A DNA stretch of 64,000 bases from Spirochaetae bacterium HGW-Spirochaetae-2 (GTDB lineage: Bacteria > Spirochaetota > Spirochaetia > Sphaerochaetales > Sphaerochaetaceae): assembly GCA_002839355.1 (NCBI GenBank), contig PGXW01000019.1, positions 1-64,000 on the forward strand, in the 5' to 3' direction. Of this stretch, positions 43,145-51,901 are shown piece after piece. How positions within the stretch are numbered: the first letter of the stretch is position 1; each line of letters opens with the position of its first letter. The translations under genes were made by a program, and so were the position numbers. Under the pieces are notes generated by a model, which was not told where the DNA came from, ran no database searches, and saw only the letters and a list, made by a program, of their open reading frames with translations.

Positions 43145-44020
43145 TTACCGCTTGTCCATCGGGGAGAATCCTTCTCCCACAACCTCATAGGCTTCTTCTA
43201 TGATCATAAAGGCTTCCGGGTCGGATTCCTTTACGATTGTGTTCAATCGGGATATCTTCTGGTTCGGTATGACAGTCATCAGCACGGACTTGTCTTTCTT
43301 CGAGTATATTCCCGTCCCCTTCAACAGTGTGCCCCCGTGGCCCAGTTCCTCGACTATACGCTTGGCAATCGCATCGTGGTGGTCGCTTACGATCAGCGCT
43401 GTCTTGGCATAGCGCGTTCCCATGTTCAACAATACGAAGTTGATGGAGACGCTGGTCACGTACAAGGTGATGGTGGCGAACAGGGCGCTTTCGAGACCAA
43501 AGGCGAATCCTCCGGCCATAATGACCAGACCGTCCACAATGAACAACGAGGTTCCGACCGACAACGGCGTGAACTTGCTGACAATTTGCGCGGCGATATC
43601 GGTGCCACCGGTATTGGCTCCGCCTTTGAGCACCAGGCCTGTGCCGAAGCCGGCTAGAAATCCTCCGAACAGTGCAGACAACAGTGTATCTACAGAATCG
43701 GTGTATTCCAGGAATCCCTCGAACCCGAACAGTACGCCGAAGAGGGTGGTGAACAGCGAAAGCAGTATTGTCCCCAATAGGGAGATGAATCCATACCGGG
43801 TACCGAATATCCGCAAGCCTGCGATGAAGAGGGGAAGGCTGAGCAGGAATATGCTGATGCCGACCTCGAAGTTGAACATATGGTACAGAATGACTGCGAT
43901 ACCGCTGACACCGCCACCAGCGAGCTTGGCCGGCGTTATGAACCCGGCGATTCCAACCGCGGTGACAATGGAGCCTCCGACAATGAGCGCATAGTCGCGG
44001 ATCCGATACTTGGTTTTCAT
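43145..44020 (-). CDS. YitT family membrane protein (DUF161 + DUF2179)
   Basis: A 291-residue protein with about five to six N-terminal membrane helices carrying the YitT pattern (TPAKLAGGGVSGIAVILYHM, GANTGGTDIAAQIVSKFTPL) and a soluble C-terminal DUF2179 domain (HDAIAKRIVEELGHGGTLLK, LMTVIPNQKISRLNTIVKES). The family is widespread and poorly characterised; transport or sensing at the membrane is proposed. Confidence 0.88.
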   Translation of the reverse strand: MKTKYRIRDYALIVGGSIVTAVGIAGFITPAKLAGGGVSGIAVILYHMFNFEVGISIFLLSLPLFIAGLRIFGTRYGFISLLGTILLSLFTTLFGVLFGFEGFLEYTDSVDTLLSALFGGFLAGFGTGLVLKGGANTGGTDIAAQIVSKFTPLSVGTSLFIVDGLVIMAGGFAFGLESALFATITLYVTSVSINFVLLNMGTRYAKTALIVSDHHDAIAKRIVEELGHGGTLLKGTGIYSKKDKSVLMTVIPNQKISRLNTIVKESDPEAFMIIEEAYEVVGEGFSPMDKR

Positions 44021-44106
44021 AACCGGATTATATCGTATCGCAGAAAAAACTAGTAGAACCCCATTTCATGCAGAAGCGAAAATATTCAAACTAAAATGGT
44101 TTTCCA

Positions 44107-44709
44107 TTACGGATGCTCGATTTTCAGGGGAAGGTCCAAATCGACCGAACACAGTTTTTCCAACAGATCGTCCGGATCGGCGCTTACCACCAAGGCATCG
44201 AACAGGATCTTGCGCAGGAACCCCTGGTCGACCATATGGTGCAGGAGATCGATCAACGAGTCGTAGAACCCTTCGGTATTCAACAACCCGATCGGTTTGC
44301 AATGATATCCCAGTTGCAACCAGGTCAAAGCCTCCATCACCTCTTCCAGGGTTCCAATTCCCCCGGGGAGAGCTACAAAAGCATCGGAACGTTCATACAT
44401 GGTCGCCTTGCGTGCATGCATATCCGCAACAACAATGAGTTCGTCCTCGACATGTTCGATATGTTTCACCATGTCATAGAGCCGAGTTGGGATTATTCCG
44501 GTTACGGTCCCATTCGCCTTTTTCAGTGTGGCTGCGACCTTGCCCATCAGTCCCCGACCGCCACCGCCGTAGACCAGGTCGATATCCCTTTTGGCCATGG
44601 CAAGGGCGAGGGCAGCCGCCCCTTCAAGATATGCCGGAGCCTTCCCGTCCGAGGAGCCGCAGAAGACACAGAGTGTACCGATTGTCCTGGCAGATGTTCT
44701 TGTTTCCAT
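44107..44709 (-). CDS. LOG family nucleotide-processing protein
   Basis: A 200-residue protein of the TIGR00730/LOG family. CVFCGSSDGKAPAYLEGAA opens the Rossmann-like fold; VYGGGGRGLMGKVAATL and the hallmark LPGGIGTLEEVMEALTW form the active site. LOG enzymes release free cytokinin bases from nucleoside monophosphates in plants; bacterial members are nucleotide 5'-monophosphate phosphoribohydrolases. The ATG at 44709 gives the usual family start, though no strong ribosome site is visible. Confidence 0.88.
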   Translation of the reverse strand: METRTSARTIGTLCVFCGSSDGKAPAYLEGAAALALAMAKRDIDLVYGGGGRGLMGKVAATLKKANGTVTGIIPTRLYDMVKHIEHVEDELIVVADMHARKATMYERSDAFVALPGGIGTLEEVMEALTWLQLGYHCKPIGLLNTEGFYDSLIDLLHHMVDQGFLRKILFDALVVSADPDDLLEKLCSVDLDLPLKIEHP

Positions 44710-44882
44710 ACGTAGAGGATACACGACGGCAGTCTTGGGTGTCGATACCTTTCCTTTTCTGTTAACCTACGGGGCAAGTCGCGGTGAGAACATTGTATCT
44801 GTTTTTCTAACTGTATGTGATCAAAGTATCTATTTGACATCGACCTGGTACTGGGATATCTTCTGTACAAGGAGGTTGTGTC

Positions 44883-45368
44883 ATGAAGGTTTTGATTGTG
44901 TATGATTCGATTTTCGGAAATACCGAAAAGGTCGCTTTCGCTCTCAGGGATGCGGTTGGCGCACCGCATGAAGCCTCGGCCGTACAGGTCGCCCAATTTT
45001 CTCCCAAGATGCTCGCCGGTGTCGACCTGCTGGTGGTGGGTTCGCCAACCCGGGCCTTTCGCCCGACTCCCGCGACAACGTCCCTGTTGAAATCGCTTGC
45101 TTCCGACGCGTTGGCAGGCGGCATTGGGACAGCCGCTTTCGATACTCGGGTTTCACTTGAGGATGTGAATTCCAAATTCCTCAATTTCATGGTCTCGTTG
45201 TTCGGATACGCCGCGAAGCCGATAGACAAGGCCTTGGCCAAGCATGGAGGAACATCCGTTTGCCAACCGGCATGGTTTATCGTCAAGGACAAGGAAGGGC
45301 CGTTGAAGGAAGGAGAACTGGACCACGCGGCGAATTGGATGGGTGAATTGCTGGCAAGTGCGACATGA
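44883..45368 (+). CDS. Flavodoxin-like protein
   Basis: A 161-residue flavodoxin fold. The FMN phosphate loop is DSIFGNTEKVA (residues 8-18) and VVGSPTRAFRPTPATTS covers the ring-binding region. AAGGAGG lies before the ATG. It may serve as an electron carrier or a flavin-dependent reductase subunit. It is divergent from the LOG gene. Confidence 0.85.
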   Translation: MKVLIVYDSIFGNTEKVAFALRDAVGAPHEASAVQVAQFSPKMLAGVDLLVVGSPTRAFRPTPATTSLLKSLASDALAGGIGTAAFDTRVSLEDVNSKFLNFMVSLFGYAAKPIDKALAKHGGTSVCQPAWFIVKDKEGPLKEGELDHAANWMGELLASAT

Positions 45369-45457
45369 CAGATTCTGATGGTACAGAGACTCCTGGCCTC
45401 GGATCAAAGGATAGCGATGGTTTGCCTGCAACAGTCCACAAGGTACGATCTTTCCAC

Positions 45458-45487
45458 TTGACCTAACCATGTATCCATGTCTACGCT
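45458..45487 (+). promoter_or_regulatory. Candidate promoter of the VEP-repeat barrel protein gene
   Basis: TTGACC (45458-45463), 18 bases, then TACGCT (45482-45487), 40 bases before the ATG at 45527. Confidence 0.4.
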
Positions 45488-45526
45488 AGGGATACGTCTC
45501 CTTCGGGAGATTGGAGGTGGTTTCAT

Positions 45527-46570
45527 ATGAAGAAAACGACACGGATGGGTCTGGTGCTCACCTTGATCATGGTGTTGTGCACCCTGGGCCCGTTATTCGC
45601 TGGTGAAATCTCCATTATTTGGGAATGGGAAAAAACCGACGAAGATGTCGTAGCCTTCAGGTATCAAATGGATGCCCAGGAGGCCGACGGCTGGACAGTG
45701 GTGGAATCATCGGTCACCAGCTATTCAGTCGGACCTGTCGACGACACAGTCCCGTATTCACTCTACCTTCAACAATCCTATGATGGCGAGACATGGAGCG
45801 AGAGCGGCAAGCTCACCTACGATCCCGTCGAATTTGGGGCTGTGGCCCCTGCTGTCGAACCTGTGGCGGAGCCTGTTGCGGTTGCCGAGGAACCTGTTGC
45901 ACCTGAAGTTGTGGACGAGCCTGTCGAATCGACGGATACCATAGCGTTCGAGTCCACGCTAGCTGGGTTCGAACCGGAAATCATGGCGGAAGAGCCTGCC
46001 GTTGGGGAGCCGTTGGTTCAACCCGTGCCTTTGCCCGAGGTGAAGAAGACCGGCCCACGTGTGGAAATCTCTTTTGGAGCAGGCGGGAAAGCCGATAACT
46101 ATCTTGGTGGATTCGATGCCAGTGGAGATTTCGTCGCCCTCCGTACACGGGTCCTGCCATCCATTACGGCCGATCTTGTCTACCCGAACATGAGAAAGAT
46201 CGGTTCCTCGATCGACTTGGGTATACGCGCTGGTCTCGGGTACCAGGGCTACCAGAATGGAGTGGGAGATGCGATAGCGGGATTCGATATCCATGGATTG
46301 GCGATGTTCGAATATTCGATCAACCGGAAGTTCTCGGTCGATGCCTCTATGGGTTTCGCGTTCATGTTCACCGGCAACGATATCCACACGGGAGGCGGGA
46401 GTGTCCCTGGAGTCTTCTTCGGCCCCTTGGCGCAGGTGAACGCCCGGTACAAAATCAACGATACCTGGTCTGTAGGTGTGCAAACCGAGGTCCGTTTGCT
46501 GTTTGGCAATACGTTCGAACCATACGAGTTGACTGGAATAGTCAGGCTGGGTGTGGGATATAGTTTCTAA
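45527..46570 (+). CDS. Outer-membrane barrel protein with Pro-Val-Glu-rich linker
   Basis: A 347-residue protein with a signal peptide (KKTTRMGLVLTLIMVLCTLG, ending near PLFAG). Residues about 27-105 form a beta domain (ISIIWEWEKTDEDVVAFRYQ), residues about 105-145 a repetitive VEPVAEPVAVAEEPVAPEVV linker that could span the periplasm, and the last 170 residues a beta-barrel (RVEISFGAGGKADNYLGGFD onward) ending in GVGYSF with the C-terminal Phe. The family is not recognised; the layout suggests a barrel tethered to the cell wall or to periplasmic partners. Confidence 0.68.
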   Translation: MKKTTRMGLVLTLIMVLCTLGPLFAGEISIIWEWEKTDEDVVAFRYQMDAQEADGWTVVESSVTSYSVGPVDDTVPYSLYLQQSYDGETWSESGKLTYDPVEFGAVAPAVEPVAEPVAVAEEPVAPEVVDEPVESTDTIAFESTLAGFEPEIMAEEPAVGEPLVQPVPLPEVKKTGPRVEISFGAGGKADNYLGGFDASGDFVALRTRVLPSITADLVYPNMRKIGSSIDLGIRAGLGYQGYQNGVGDAIAGFDIHGLAMFEYSINRKFSVDASMGFAFMFTGNDIHTGGGSVPGVFFGPLAQVNARYKINDTWSVGVQTEVRLLFGNTFEPYELTGIVRLGVGYSF

Positions 46571-46586
46571 TTACAATGGAGGGTGC

Positions 46587-47345
46587 ATGAAAGAAAGTCA
46601 CTTGCGAAGGCATCTGGACTTTATCTGTTTCATTCAGGAGACCGAAGGGTATCGCATGACCGCCAAGGCGGAAGAGTTGGCTCGTGATGTGCTCGATGGT
46701 GAAATGTCGGGAGACGAGGCTGTTTCCGCGATAATCGATTCCTATGGATTCGCGTCCGAGTCGGACAACAGCGAATCCGTCGACGGGTGCTATCCCGATT
46801 CGGATGTGTACATCAACTTCTTTGGAATCCGTGACCAGGATGTATTGGATGCTATCGAAACCGAGATCGTTTCGGTCAGGATGGCGGAGATACTATCGGG
46901 CCCACAGGAGTGGAAATTTGATTTCGACCATTTGAAGACCCTGCATGGGCGCTTGTTCGATGATATCTATCCTTTTGCCGGAGAAATCCGTTATATCCCC
47001 ATTACCCGCAGGACTGTCTTCTGCCTTCCCCAATACATAGACACCATGGCCGAGGAGATATTCGCCAAGTTGCGTGAAGAACTCTATTTGCGCAACCAGG
47101 ATCTGGATGAGTTTGTGGACAACCTAGCCTACTTCATGGCCGAAGTGCATGCACTGCATCCGTTTTTGGATGGAAATACACGGACCTTGCGGTTGTTCTT
47201 CCAGCAACTGAGCCATGCCGCCGGGTGGCGCATCAATCCGTCGGAAACCACCGATAGCCGCTTGCTCGAGGCCGATATAGCAGCGCTGGAGGGGGATTAC
47301 CAACCATTGATCGGCTTGCTGCACGAAGCAGTTGAGCCGCTCTAG
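46587..47345 (+). CDS. Fic domain protein with N-terminal antitoxin-like segment
   Basis: A 252-residue Fic/Doc protein. The active-site loop is HPFLDGNTRTLRLF near residue 191; the catalytic His is present, but Thr replaces the second Gly of the classical HPFx(D/E)GNGR. FAGEIRYIPITRRTVFC forms the beta-hairpin flap. The first 50 residues (TAKAEELARDVLDGEMSGDE, AVSAII) resemble the small VbhA antitoxin helix bundle, which would make it self-inhibited. Fic proteins attach AMP or another phosphate group to target proteins. TGGAGGG precedes the ATG; it lies 16 bases after the barrel gene. Confidence 0.8.
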   Translation: MKESHLRRHLDFICFIQETEGYRMTAKAEELARDVLDGEMSGDEAVSAIIDSYGFASESDNSESVDGCYPDSDVYINFFGIRDQDVLDAIETEIVSVRMAEILSGPQEWKFDFDHLKTLHGRLFDDIYPFAGEIRYIPITRRTVFCLPQYIDTMAEEIFAKLREELYLRNQDLDEFVDNLAYFMAEVHALHPFLDGNTRTLRLFFQQLSHAAGWRINPSETTDSRLLEADIAALEGDYQPLIGLLHEAVEPL

Positions 47346-47374
47346 AACGATAATATCCTTAACGAGGTGCATGC

Positions 47375-48448
47375 ATGATCACAGCGATATTGTTCGATAT
47401 GGATGGAGTTCTCATCGACTCCGAGGAATACATCTCGCAAGCGGCGATCGATTATTTCGATTCGATCGGAGTAGAGACGCAACCCGAGGATTTCGTTCCG
47501 TTCGTCGGAGCCGGAGAGAACCGCTATATTGGAGGAGTCGCCGAGAAGTATGGGGTCAAACTTGAGATCGAACAAGCCAAGCTCGATACCTACGACATCT
47601 ACGAACGCTTGATAACCGGCAAGGAGAGCGCACTTCCAGGCGTAGTGCGGTTCTTGACCAATGCCCACAAGGCTGGATTACGCATGGCTGTGGCCACCAG
47701 CGCCGACAAGCGTAAGATGGAGATCAACCTCGCGGTCATGGGATTGGACCTCTCCTGGTTCAAGGTGCTCATAAACGGCAAGGATATCGAACGGAAGAAA
47801 CCCTTTCCCGACATCTATCAGAAGGCTGCCGACGAACTTGGTGTCGAGAATAGCCAATGCATCGTATTCGAGGATGCCACCAATGGAGTGCGTGCGGCCA
47901 AAGCTGCAGGATCGTTGTGTGGAGGAATCACCACCAGCTTCTCCGATGTCCAATTGCGTGCGGAAGGTGCCGATTTCATTATCGATGGATTGGATGACTT
48001 CGAGGATTTCTCCACAATCGAGGAATTCAATCGCCTGCTGTTGCGCTTCAAGGCACGCGAGACAGCCTCCCAGGTTCGTCTCAACGCATATGCCCCCTAC
48101 TCGAAATTCCAGGTCGGAGCGGCTGTCGTCAGTGCTTCCAGCGGAACGATCTACCACGGTTGCAATGTGGAGAACAGCAGCTATGGAGCTACTATTTGTG
48201 CAGAACGGGGAGCACTGATGGAAGCTGTCGCACAGGAAGGTGACTTCCGTATCGACATGGTGGTCGTGGTTTCCGACGACAACCCCCCGGCTCCTCCGTG
48301 CGCGCTATGCCTCCAAGTCTTGGCCGAGTTCACGACCGACGATACGGTGGTGCACCTGTACGATACGAGAGGGAACTCGGAGACGTACCGTTTCGACGAA
48401 CTGTTGCCGCACCCCTTTATTTTTCCCACCCAACGCGATCGTCGCTGA
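47375..48448 (+). CDS. HAD hydrolase fused to cytidine deaminase
   Basis: A 357-residue two-domain enzyme. Residues 1-225 are a beta-phosphoglucomutase-like HAD phosphatase (FDMDGVLIDS with Asp8 and Asp10, VATSADKRK, KKPFPDIYQKAADELG, FEDATNGVRAAKAAG). Residues from about 235 are a homotetrameric-type cytidine deaminase (AYAPYSKFQVGAAV, CNVENSSYGATICAERGA with Cys275 and Glu277, PCALC with Cys309 and Cys312). Together they could dephosphorylate a (deoxy)nucleotide and deaminate cytidine in pyrimidine salvage; the HAD substrate is inferred. Both active sites are intact. Confidence 0.88.
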   Translation: MITAILFDMDGVLIDSEEYISQAAIDYFDSIGVETQPEDFVPFVGAGENRYIGGVAEKYGVKLEIEQAKLDTYDIYERLITGKESALPGVVRFLTNAHKAGLRMAVATSADKRKMEINLAVMGLDLSWFKVLINGKDIERKKPFPDIYQKAADELGVENSQCIVFEDATNGVRAAKAAGSLCGGITTSFSDVQLRAEGADFIIDGLDDFEDFSTIEEFNRLLLRFKARETASQVRLNAYAPYSKFQVGAAVVSASSGTIYHGCNVENSSYGATICAERGALMEAVAQEGDFRIDMVVVVSDDNPPAPPCALCLQVLAEFTTDDTVVHLYDTRGNSETYRFDELLPHPFIFPTQRDRR

Positions 48449-48455
48449 GTCGTGT

Positions 48456-48865
48456 TCAGCAAGTCCCACCTTCGAGGGCCATGATCTTATTGACCCGGGT
48501 CGCATGACGACCTCCCTCGAAGGGACTGTCGATATAGGCGTCGAGCATCTCCAATACAGGTTCCTGATATTCGATTCGTCCACCGAATGCAATAAAATTG
48601 GCATTGTTGTGGCTTTTGGCCATGCTGGCTGCGAACATGTTCTGTGGCAATGCACAACGGATTCCATCAAACATACGACGCCGAATTCGTACCCACCGGC
48701 TAGGTATTCACCGCAGGCTTGCGCCGCCATGTCGGGATAATCCACCGAATCTGCGGCATGGACGCCCAGATGATTGACTGTATACCCGCGGGCGATAAGA
48801 TGCTCCACAATAGTCTTCGACAGTTCCACTGCCCCGTGATCGTTTGCCACCACTACTTTCTTCAT
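48456..48865 (-). pseudogene. rpiB: Ribose 5-phosphate isomerase B with internal deletion
   Basis: The first 66 codons read as RpiB (MKKVVVANDHGAVELSKTIV, VDYPDMAAQACGEYLAGGYE, FGVV). Then the frame shifts, and the rest of the protein continues in another frame (FDGIRCALPQNMFAASMAKS, HNNANFIAFGGR, SPFEGGRHATRVNKI). Compared with the family about 12-13 residues are missing at the join, exactly the CGTGIGISIAANK loop that carries the catalytic Cys. A deletion of roughly 37 bases explains both the loss and the frameshift. Neither fragment could be active. Confidence 0.8.
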
Positions 48866-48928
48866 TGCGTTCCACTCCTTGACAAGTGCCCTATTGTTGT
48901 GGGAATTGGAGGAATGGTCAAGTATACT

Positions 48929-49621
48929 TTACCCCTGTCTTGAAGTCTTGGTCGTATGGAGGCGCCACCAGGGGATGCGGGGATGCTCGTGATGCTCCCA
49001 ATGATATCCGAAGAACCAACAGCTGAGCATTGCCCACACGTGGTTCCGTTTCAATGTCCTGGAATTATGTGGAGCCATATCAGTGGAATGCGGGTATTTG
49101 TGGGGTCGGTAGGTACCGAAATAGAACAGTTGGAACGTTCCGAGAAATGCAGGAACAACCCAGAATGCCATGAGGTTTACCACTGGAATGTGGACGATTT
49201 GGGTACCGATGGTAAACAAGAGGGCCATGGTCACCAATTGTGTGGCTGTCACATAGGTGAAGAAGAACTTGCCGAACCAACGGATGGGGTGCTGGTGTTC
49301 AACCGAGAAGTCGGGGTCCTCCATTGTGCCTGGATTCCTATGGTGGCGCATGTGGTTGGTGAACATGGGGCGATAGCGGAATGCCGCGAACAACCAGAGG
49401 GCCACTTGCCCGAACGCATCGTTGGTTTTTCGGTTGGCTGCCACGGTTCCATGCATACAGTCGTGTGCGGTGATGAACAGTCCTGTGTAGAGATACGCCT
49501 GGAGAACGATATGGAGATATGTGCCGAATGAGGTGAATTCCACCGTCGGCAATGACAACACCCACACCAAGTGCCCAGCCCACAACAGGATGACAGCACT
49601 TGCGATTGCGATACCCATCAT
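48929..49621 (-). CDS. crtW: Beta-carotene ketolase, CrtW type
   Basis: A 230-residue membrane protein of the fatty acid desaturase superfamily with the diiron histidine boxes of CrtW: HDCMHG, NHMRHHRNPG and WEHHEHPRIPWWRL, plus FGTYRPHK. It adds a keto group at C4 of beta-rings using oxygen. The ATG at 49621 has AAGGGA upstream and overlaps the cyclase gene by 4 bases. It is transcribed with the lycopene cyclase, divergent from crtI-crtB. Confidence 0.88.
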   Translation of the reverse strand: MMGIAIASAVILLWAGHLVWVLSLPTVEFTSFGTYLHIVLQAYLYTGLFITAHDCMHGTVAANRKTNDAFGQVALWLFAAFRYRPMFTNHMRHHRNPGTMEDPDFSVEHQHPIRWFGKFFFTYVTATQLVTMALLFTIGTQIVHIPVVNLMAFWVVPAFLGTFQLFYFGTYRPHKYPHSTDMAPHNSRTLKRNHVWAMLSCWFFGYHWEHHEHPRIPWWRLHTTKTSRQG

Positions 49622-50313
49622 CTTGTTCCCTTGCGATGCAACAGGTTCCCTACAGTTTCGTAACTGAGCAGATACAAACCGAGCATGGAGATGTTGTAGA
49701 AGAGATCCTCGAGCGGGATGCTGGCAATGCGCACTCCCCAAATAGCCTCGGGATTGTATAGTACTATCGGAAGTCCGGTGAGTATTCCGTTGACCACTAG
49801 GAAAGCGATTATGGAAAGGAGGAAGAACCAGAGGTTATGGGAATCTCCCAACAACCCGGGTTGTGCAATGAGCGTCAGAGTCAGCCAAACAGAAGTGGCG
49901 AGTAGGGCGAGGAGGGTATACGATTGGCCGCGAAACAGATAACCTGTTACGAGGAGCAACACCACGCACACTATGGCATAGGTACGGACCCGACCGCTAT
50001 CGGAGTACGTTCTATTGGGGAAATATGCCCGGACCACCTCCAGGATGAATATGCAGGCATAGGGTACGACAAGAAAGAACAACCATTCGCCCAATGGGAG
50101 TCCGAACAGTTTCCATGAACCTGCATAGGCGGGATTGAATGACCAATGGCCCTGTTCGGTGACCAGGACGTCCCATAGCAGATAGGCGGCGCTTACGGGA
50201 ACCATAGAAATACCCAATTGCAACCAATGCCGATGGAAACCGACCCTCTTATCGAAGGACAGCAGGAAAGGTCCCGCGATTATCGCCAGTGTGATCACCA
50301 CATATGTGTTCAT
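49618..50313 (-). CDS. Lycopene cyclase, CarR/CrtYcd type
   Basis: A 231-residue integral membrane protein with about seven helices, made of two homologous lycopene cyclase domains. The conserved acidic motifs are PLGEWLFFLVVPY in the first half and IPLEDLFYN in the second. This type turns lycopene ends into beta-rings. In some bacteria the fused form makes gamma-carotene with one ring. GGGAGC lies upstream of the ATG. It is the first gene of a two-gene unit with crtW. Confidence 0.85.
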   Translation of the reverse strand: MNTYVVITLAIIAGPFLLSFDKRVGFHRHWLQLGISMVPVSAAYLLWDVLVTEQGHWSFNPAYAGSWKLFGLPLGEWLFFLVVPYACIFILEVVRAYFPNRTYSDSGRVRTYAIVCVVLLLVTGYLFRGQSYTLLALLATSVWLTLTLIAQPGLLGDSHNLWFFLLSIIAFLVVNGILTGLPIVLYNPEAIWGVRIASIPLEDLFYNISMLGLYLLSYETVGNLLHRKGTR

Positions 50314-50390
50314 CGAAATACGTTGCTCCCTGAACTCGGCACATCCGATTGTCTTCTCATGAATCTTGTCACTACGGTAGCATAATTTAA

Positions 50391-50419
50391 TTGAAATGTG
50401 TTCAAGATTCTAGTATCTT
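50391..50419 (+). promoter_or_regulatory. Candidate crtI promoter
   Basis: TTGAAA (50391-50396), 17 bases, TATCTT (50414-50419). The expected transcription start falls at or next to the crtI ATG (50426), and no good ribosome site is present, so the message could be leaderless. Confidence 0.45.
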
Positions 50420-50425
50420 CGGAAT

Positions 50426-51901
50426 ATGAAAAAACATGCGGTGGTGATTGGCGGAGGCTATGGTGGTCTCAGCAGTGCAGCCTTGCTGGCGCGGGATGGT
50501 TGGGACGTCACGCTCATCGAGAAGCTGGACGATCTTGGCGGTCGTGCGCGGACATGGAAGACCGAGGGGTTTACGTTCGATCTGGGACCGTCATGGTATC
50601 TCATGCCCGAAGTGTTCGAACGGTTCTTCTCGCTTTTCGACAGGGAGCGGAGCGACTACTTCAAGCTGCTGCCACTCGATCCCTACTACAAGGTTTTTTT
50701 TGGCGAGGGAGAAACTGCCGTACTCAGTCCACGGCAGGAGGAAAACATCGAACTGTTCGAGTCCTTCGAGCCGGGAGGGGGTGATGCCTTGGTGCGGTAT
50801 ATGGACCAGGCCACCTACAAGTACGAAGTCGCCATGAAGGAGTTCCTGTACAGAGGCTATAAGCATCTGGGAGAGTTTTTCAACCGAAGGCTCATGACCG
50901 AGGGCTTACGGCTCGGTATATTCAAGAAACTCGACAAGCTTGTCGGTTCCTATGTGCAGGATCGTCGCGCACGCCAGATCCTGGAATACGCCATGGTGTT
51001 TCTCGGAACCAACCCGGTGGAGGCACCCGCCATCTATTCGATCATGAGCCATGTGGATCTGAAGTTGGGAGTATTCTTTCCCGAAGGCGGTATGGCCACA
51101 GCGGCACAGGGCTTCGTGCGTCTCTGCGAGGAACAGGGTGTCAAGCTGGTCACCGGAGAGGAAGTGGTGAAGATCGTGACCCGAAATGGGAAAGCGGTTG
51201 CTGTGGAGACGACGAAACAGACGTATCGTGCCGACGTCGTGGTATCGGGTGCCGATTACCACCATATCGACACTGAAGTCTTGGAAGCCAAGGACAGGCG
51301 GTACAGTCCACGCTATTGGAGAAAACGGGTGGTCGCCCCCTCGATGTTCATCGCCTATTTGGGCATCAACCGGAAGTTGCCGAACCTAGAACACCACAAT
51401 CTGTATTTCGCTGAAAATTGGCATGGGCATTTCGACACGATCTTCAAGCATCCCGCATGGCCCGAGAAGCCGTGCTTCTATCTGAGCTGCATTTCGAAAA
51501 CGGATGCGGATTCTGCCCCCGATGGAGCGGAAAATGTGTTTCTGCTGGTACCGGTTGCCCCCGGCTTGGCCGATACCGACCAGCAGCGGGAAGCATACCT
51601 TGCCCATGTGCTGGAACATGTGCGCGAGGTGACCGGTGAGGATCTTACCCGGGATGTTGCGGTGCAACGCATCTATTCCCATCGGGATTTCATCGAGGAT
51701 TACCATGCCTACAAGGGAACAGCCCTGGGACTTTCCCACACGCTCATGCAAACGGCGATCTTCCGGCCTTCCACCCGGAGCACGAAGGTTGAAAACCTCT
51801 TCTATACTGGACAGTATACCCATCCGGGTGTAGGCGTTCCCATGGTATTGATAGCCTCAGAGATAGTCACAGATGAAATTCGGAACACCTATGGTGCATG
51901 A
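50426..51901 (+). CDS. crtI: Phytoene desaturase
   Basis: A 491-residue FAD-dependent desaturase. The dinucleotide-binding start is VVIGGGYGGLSSAALLARDG, followed by LIEKLDDLGGRARTWKTEGF. The C-terminal family motif is FYTGQYTHPGVGVPMVLIAS. It converts phytoene to lycopene (or fewer desaturations) at the membrane. It is first in crtI-crtB-cruF-like and divergent from the cyclase gene across a 112-base gap. Its stop overlaps the crtB start. Confidence 0.93.
   Translation: MKKHAVVIGGGYGGLSSAALLARDGWDVTLIEKLDDLGGRARTWKTEGFTFDLGPSWYLMPEVFERFFSLFDRERSDYFKLLPLDPYYKVFFGEGETAVLSPRQEENIELFESFEPGGGDALVRYMDQATYKYEVAMKEFLYRGYKHLGEFFNRRLMTEGLRLGIFKKLDKLVGSYVQDRRARQILEYAMVFLGTNPVEAPAIYSIMSHVDLKLGVFFPEGGMATAAQGFVRLCEEQGVKLVTGEEVVKIVTRNGKAVAVETTKQTYRADVVVSGADYHHIDTEVLEAKDRRYSPRYWRKRVVAPSMFIAYLGINRKLPNLEHHNLYFAENWHGHFDTIFKHPAWPEKPCFYLSCISKTDADSAPDGAENVFLLVPVAPGLADTDQQREAYLAHVLEHVREVTGEDLTRDVAVQRIYSHRDFIEDYHAYKGTALGLSHTLMQTAIFRPSTRSTKVENLFYTGQYTHPGVGVPMVLIASEIVTDEIRNTYGA

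Noticed and set aside
45849-45930. Repetitive GTTGC/CCTGT run as a possible CRISPR or tandem-repeat array
   Set aside because: It encodes the Val-Glu-Pro linker of the barrel protein in frame. No CRISPR repeats or cas genes were seen anywhere in the window.
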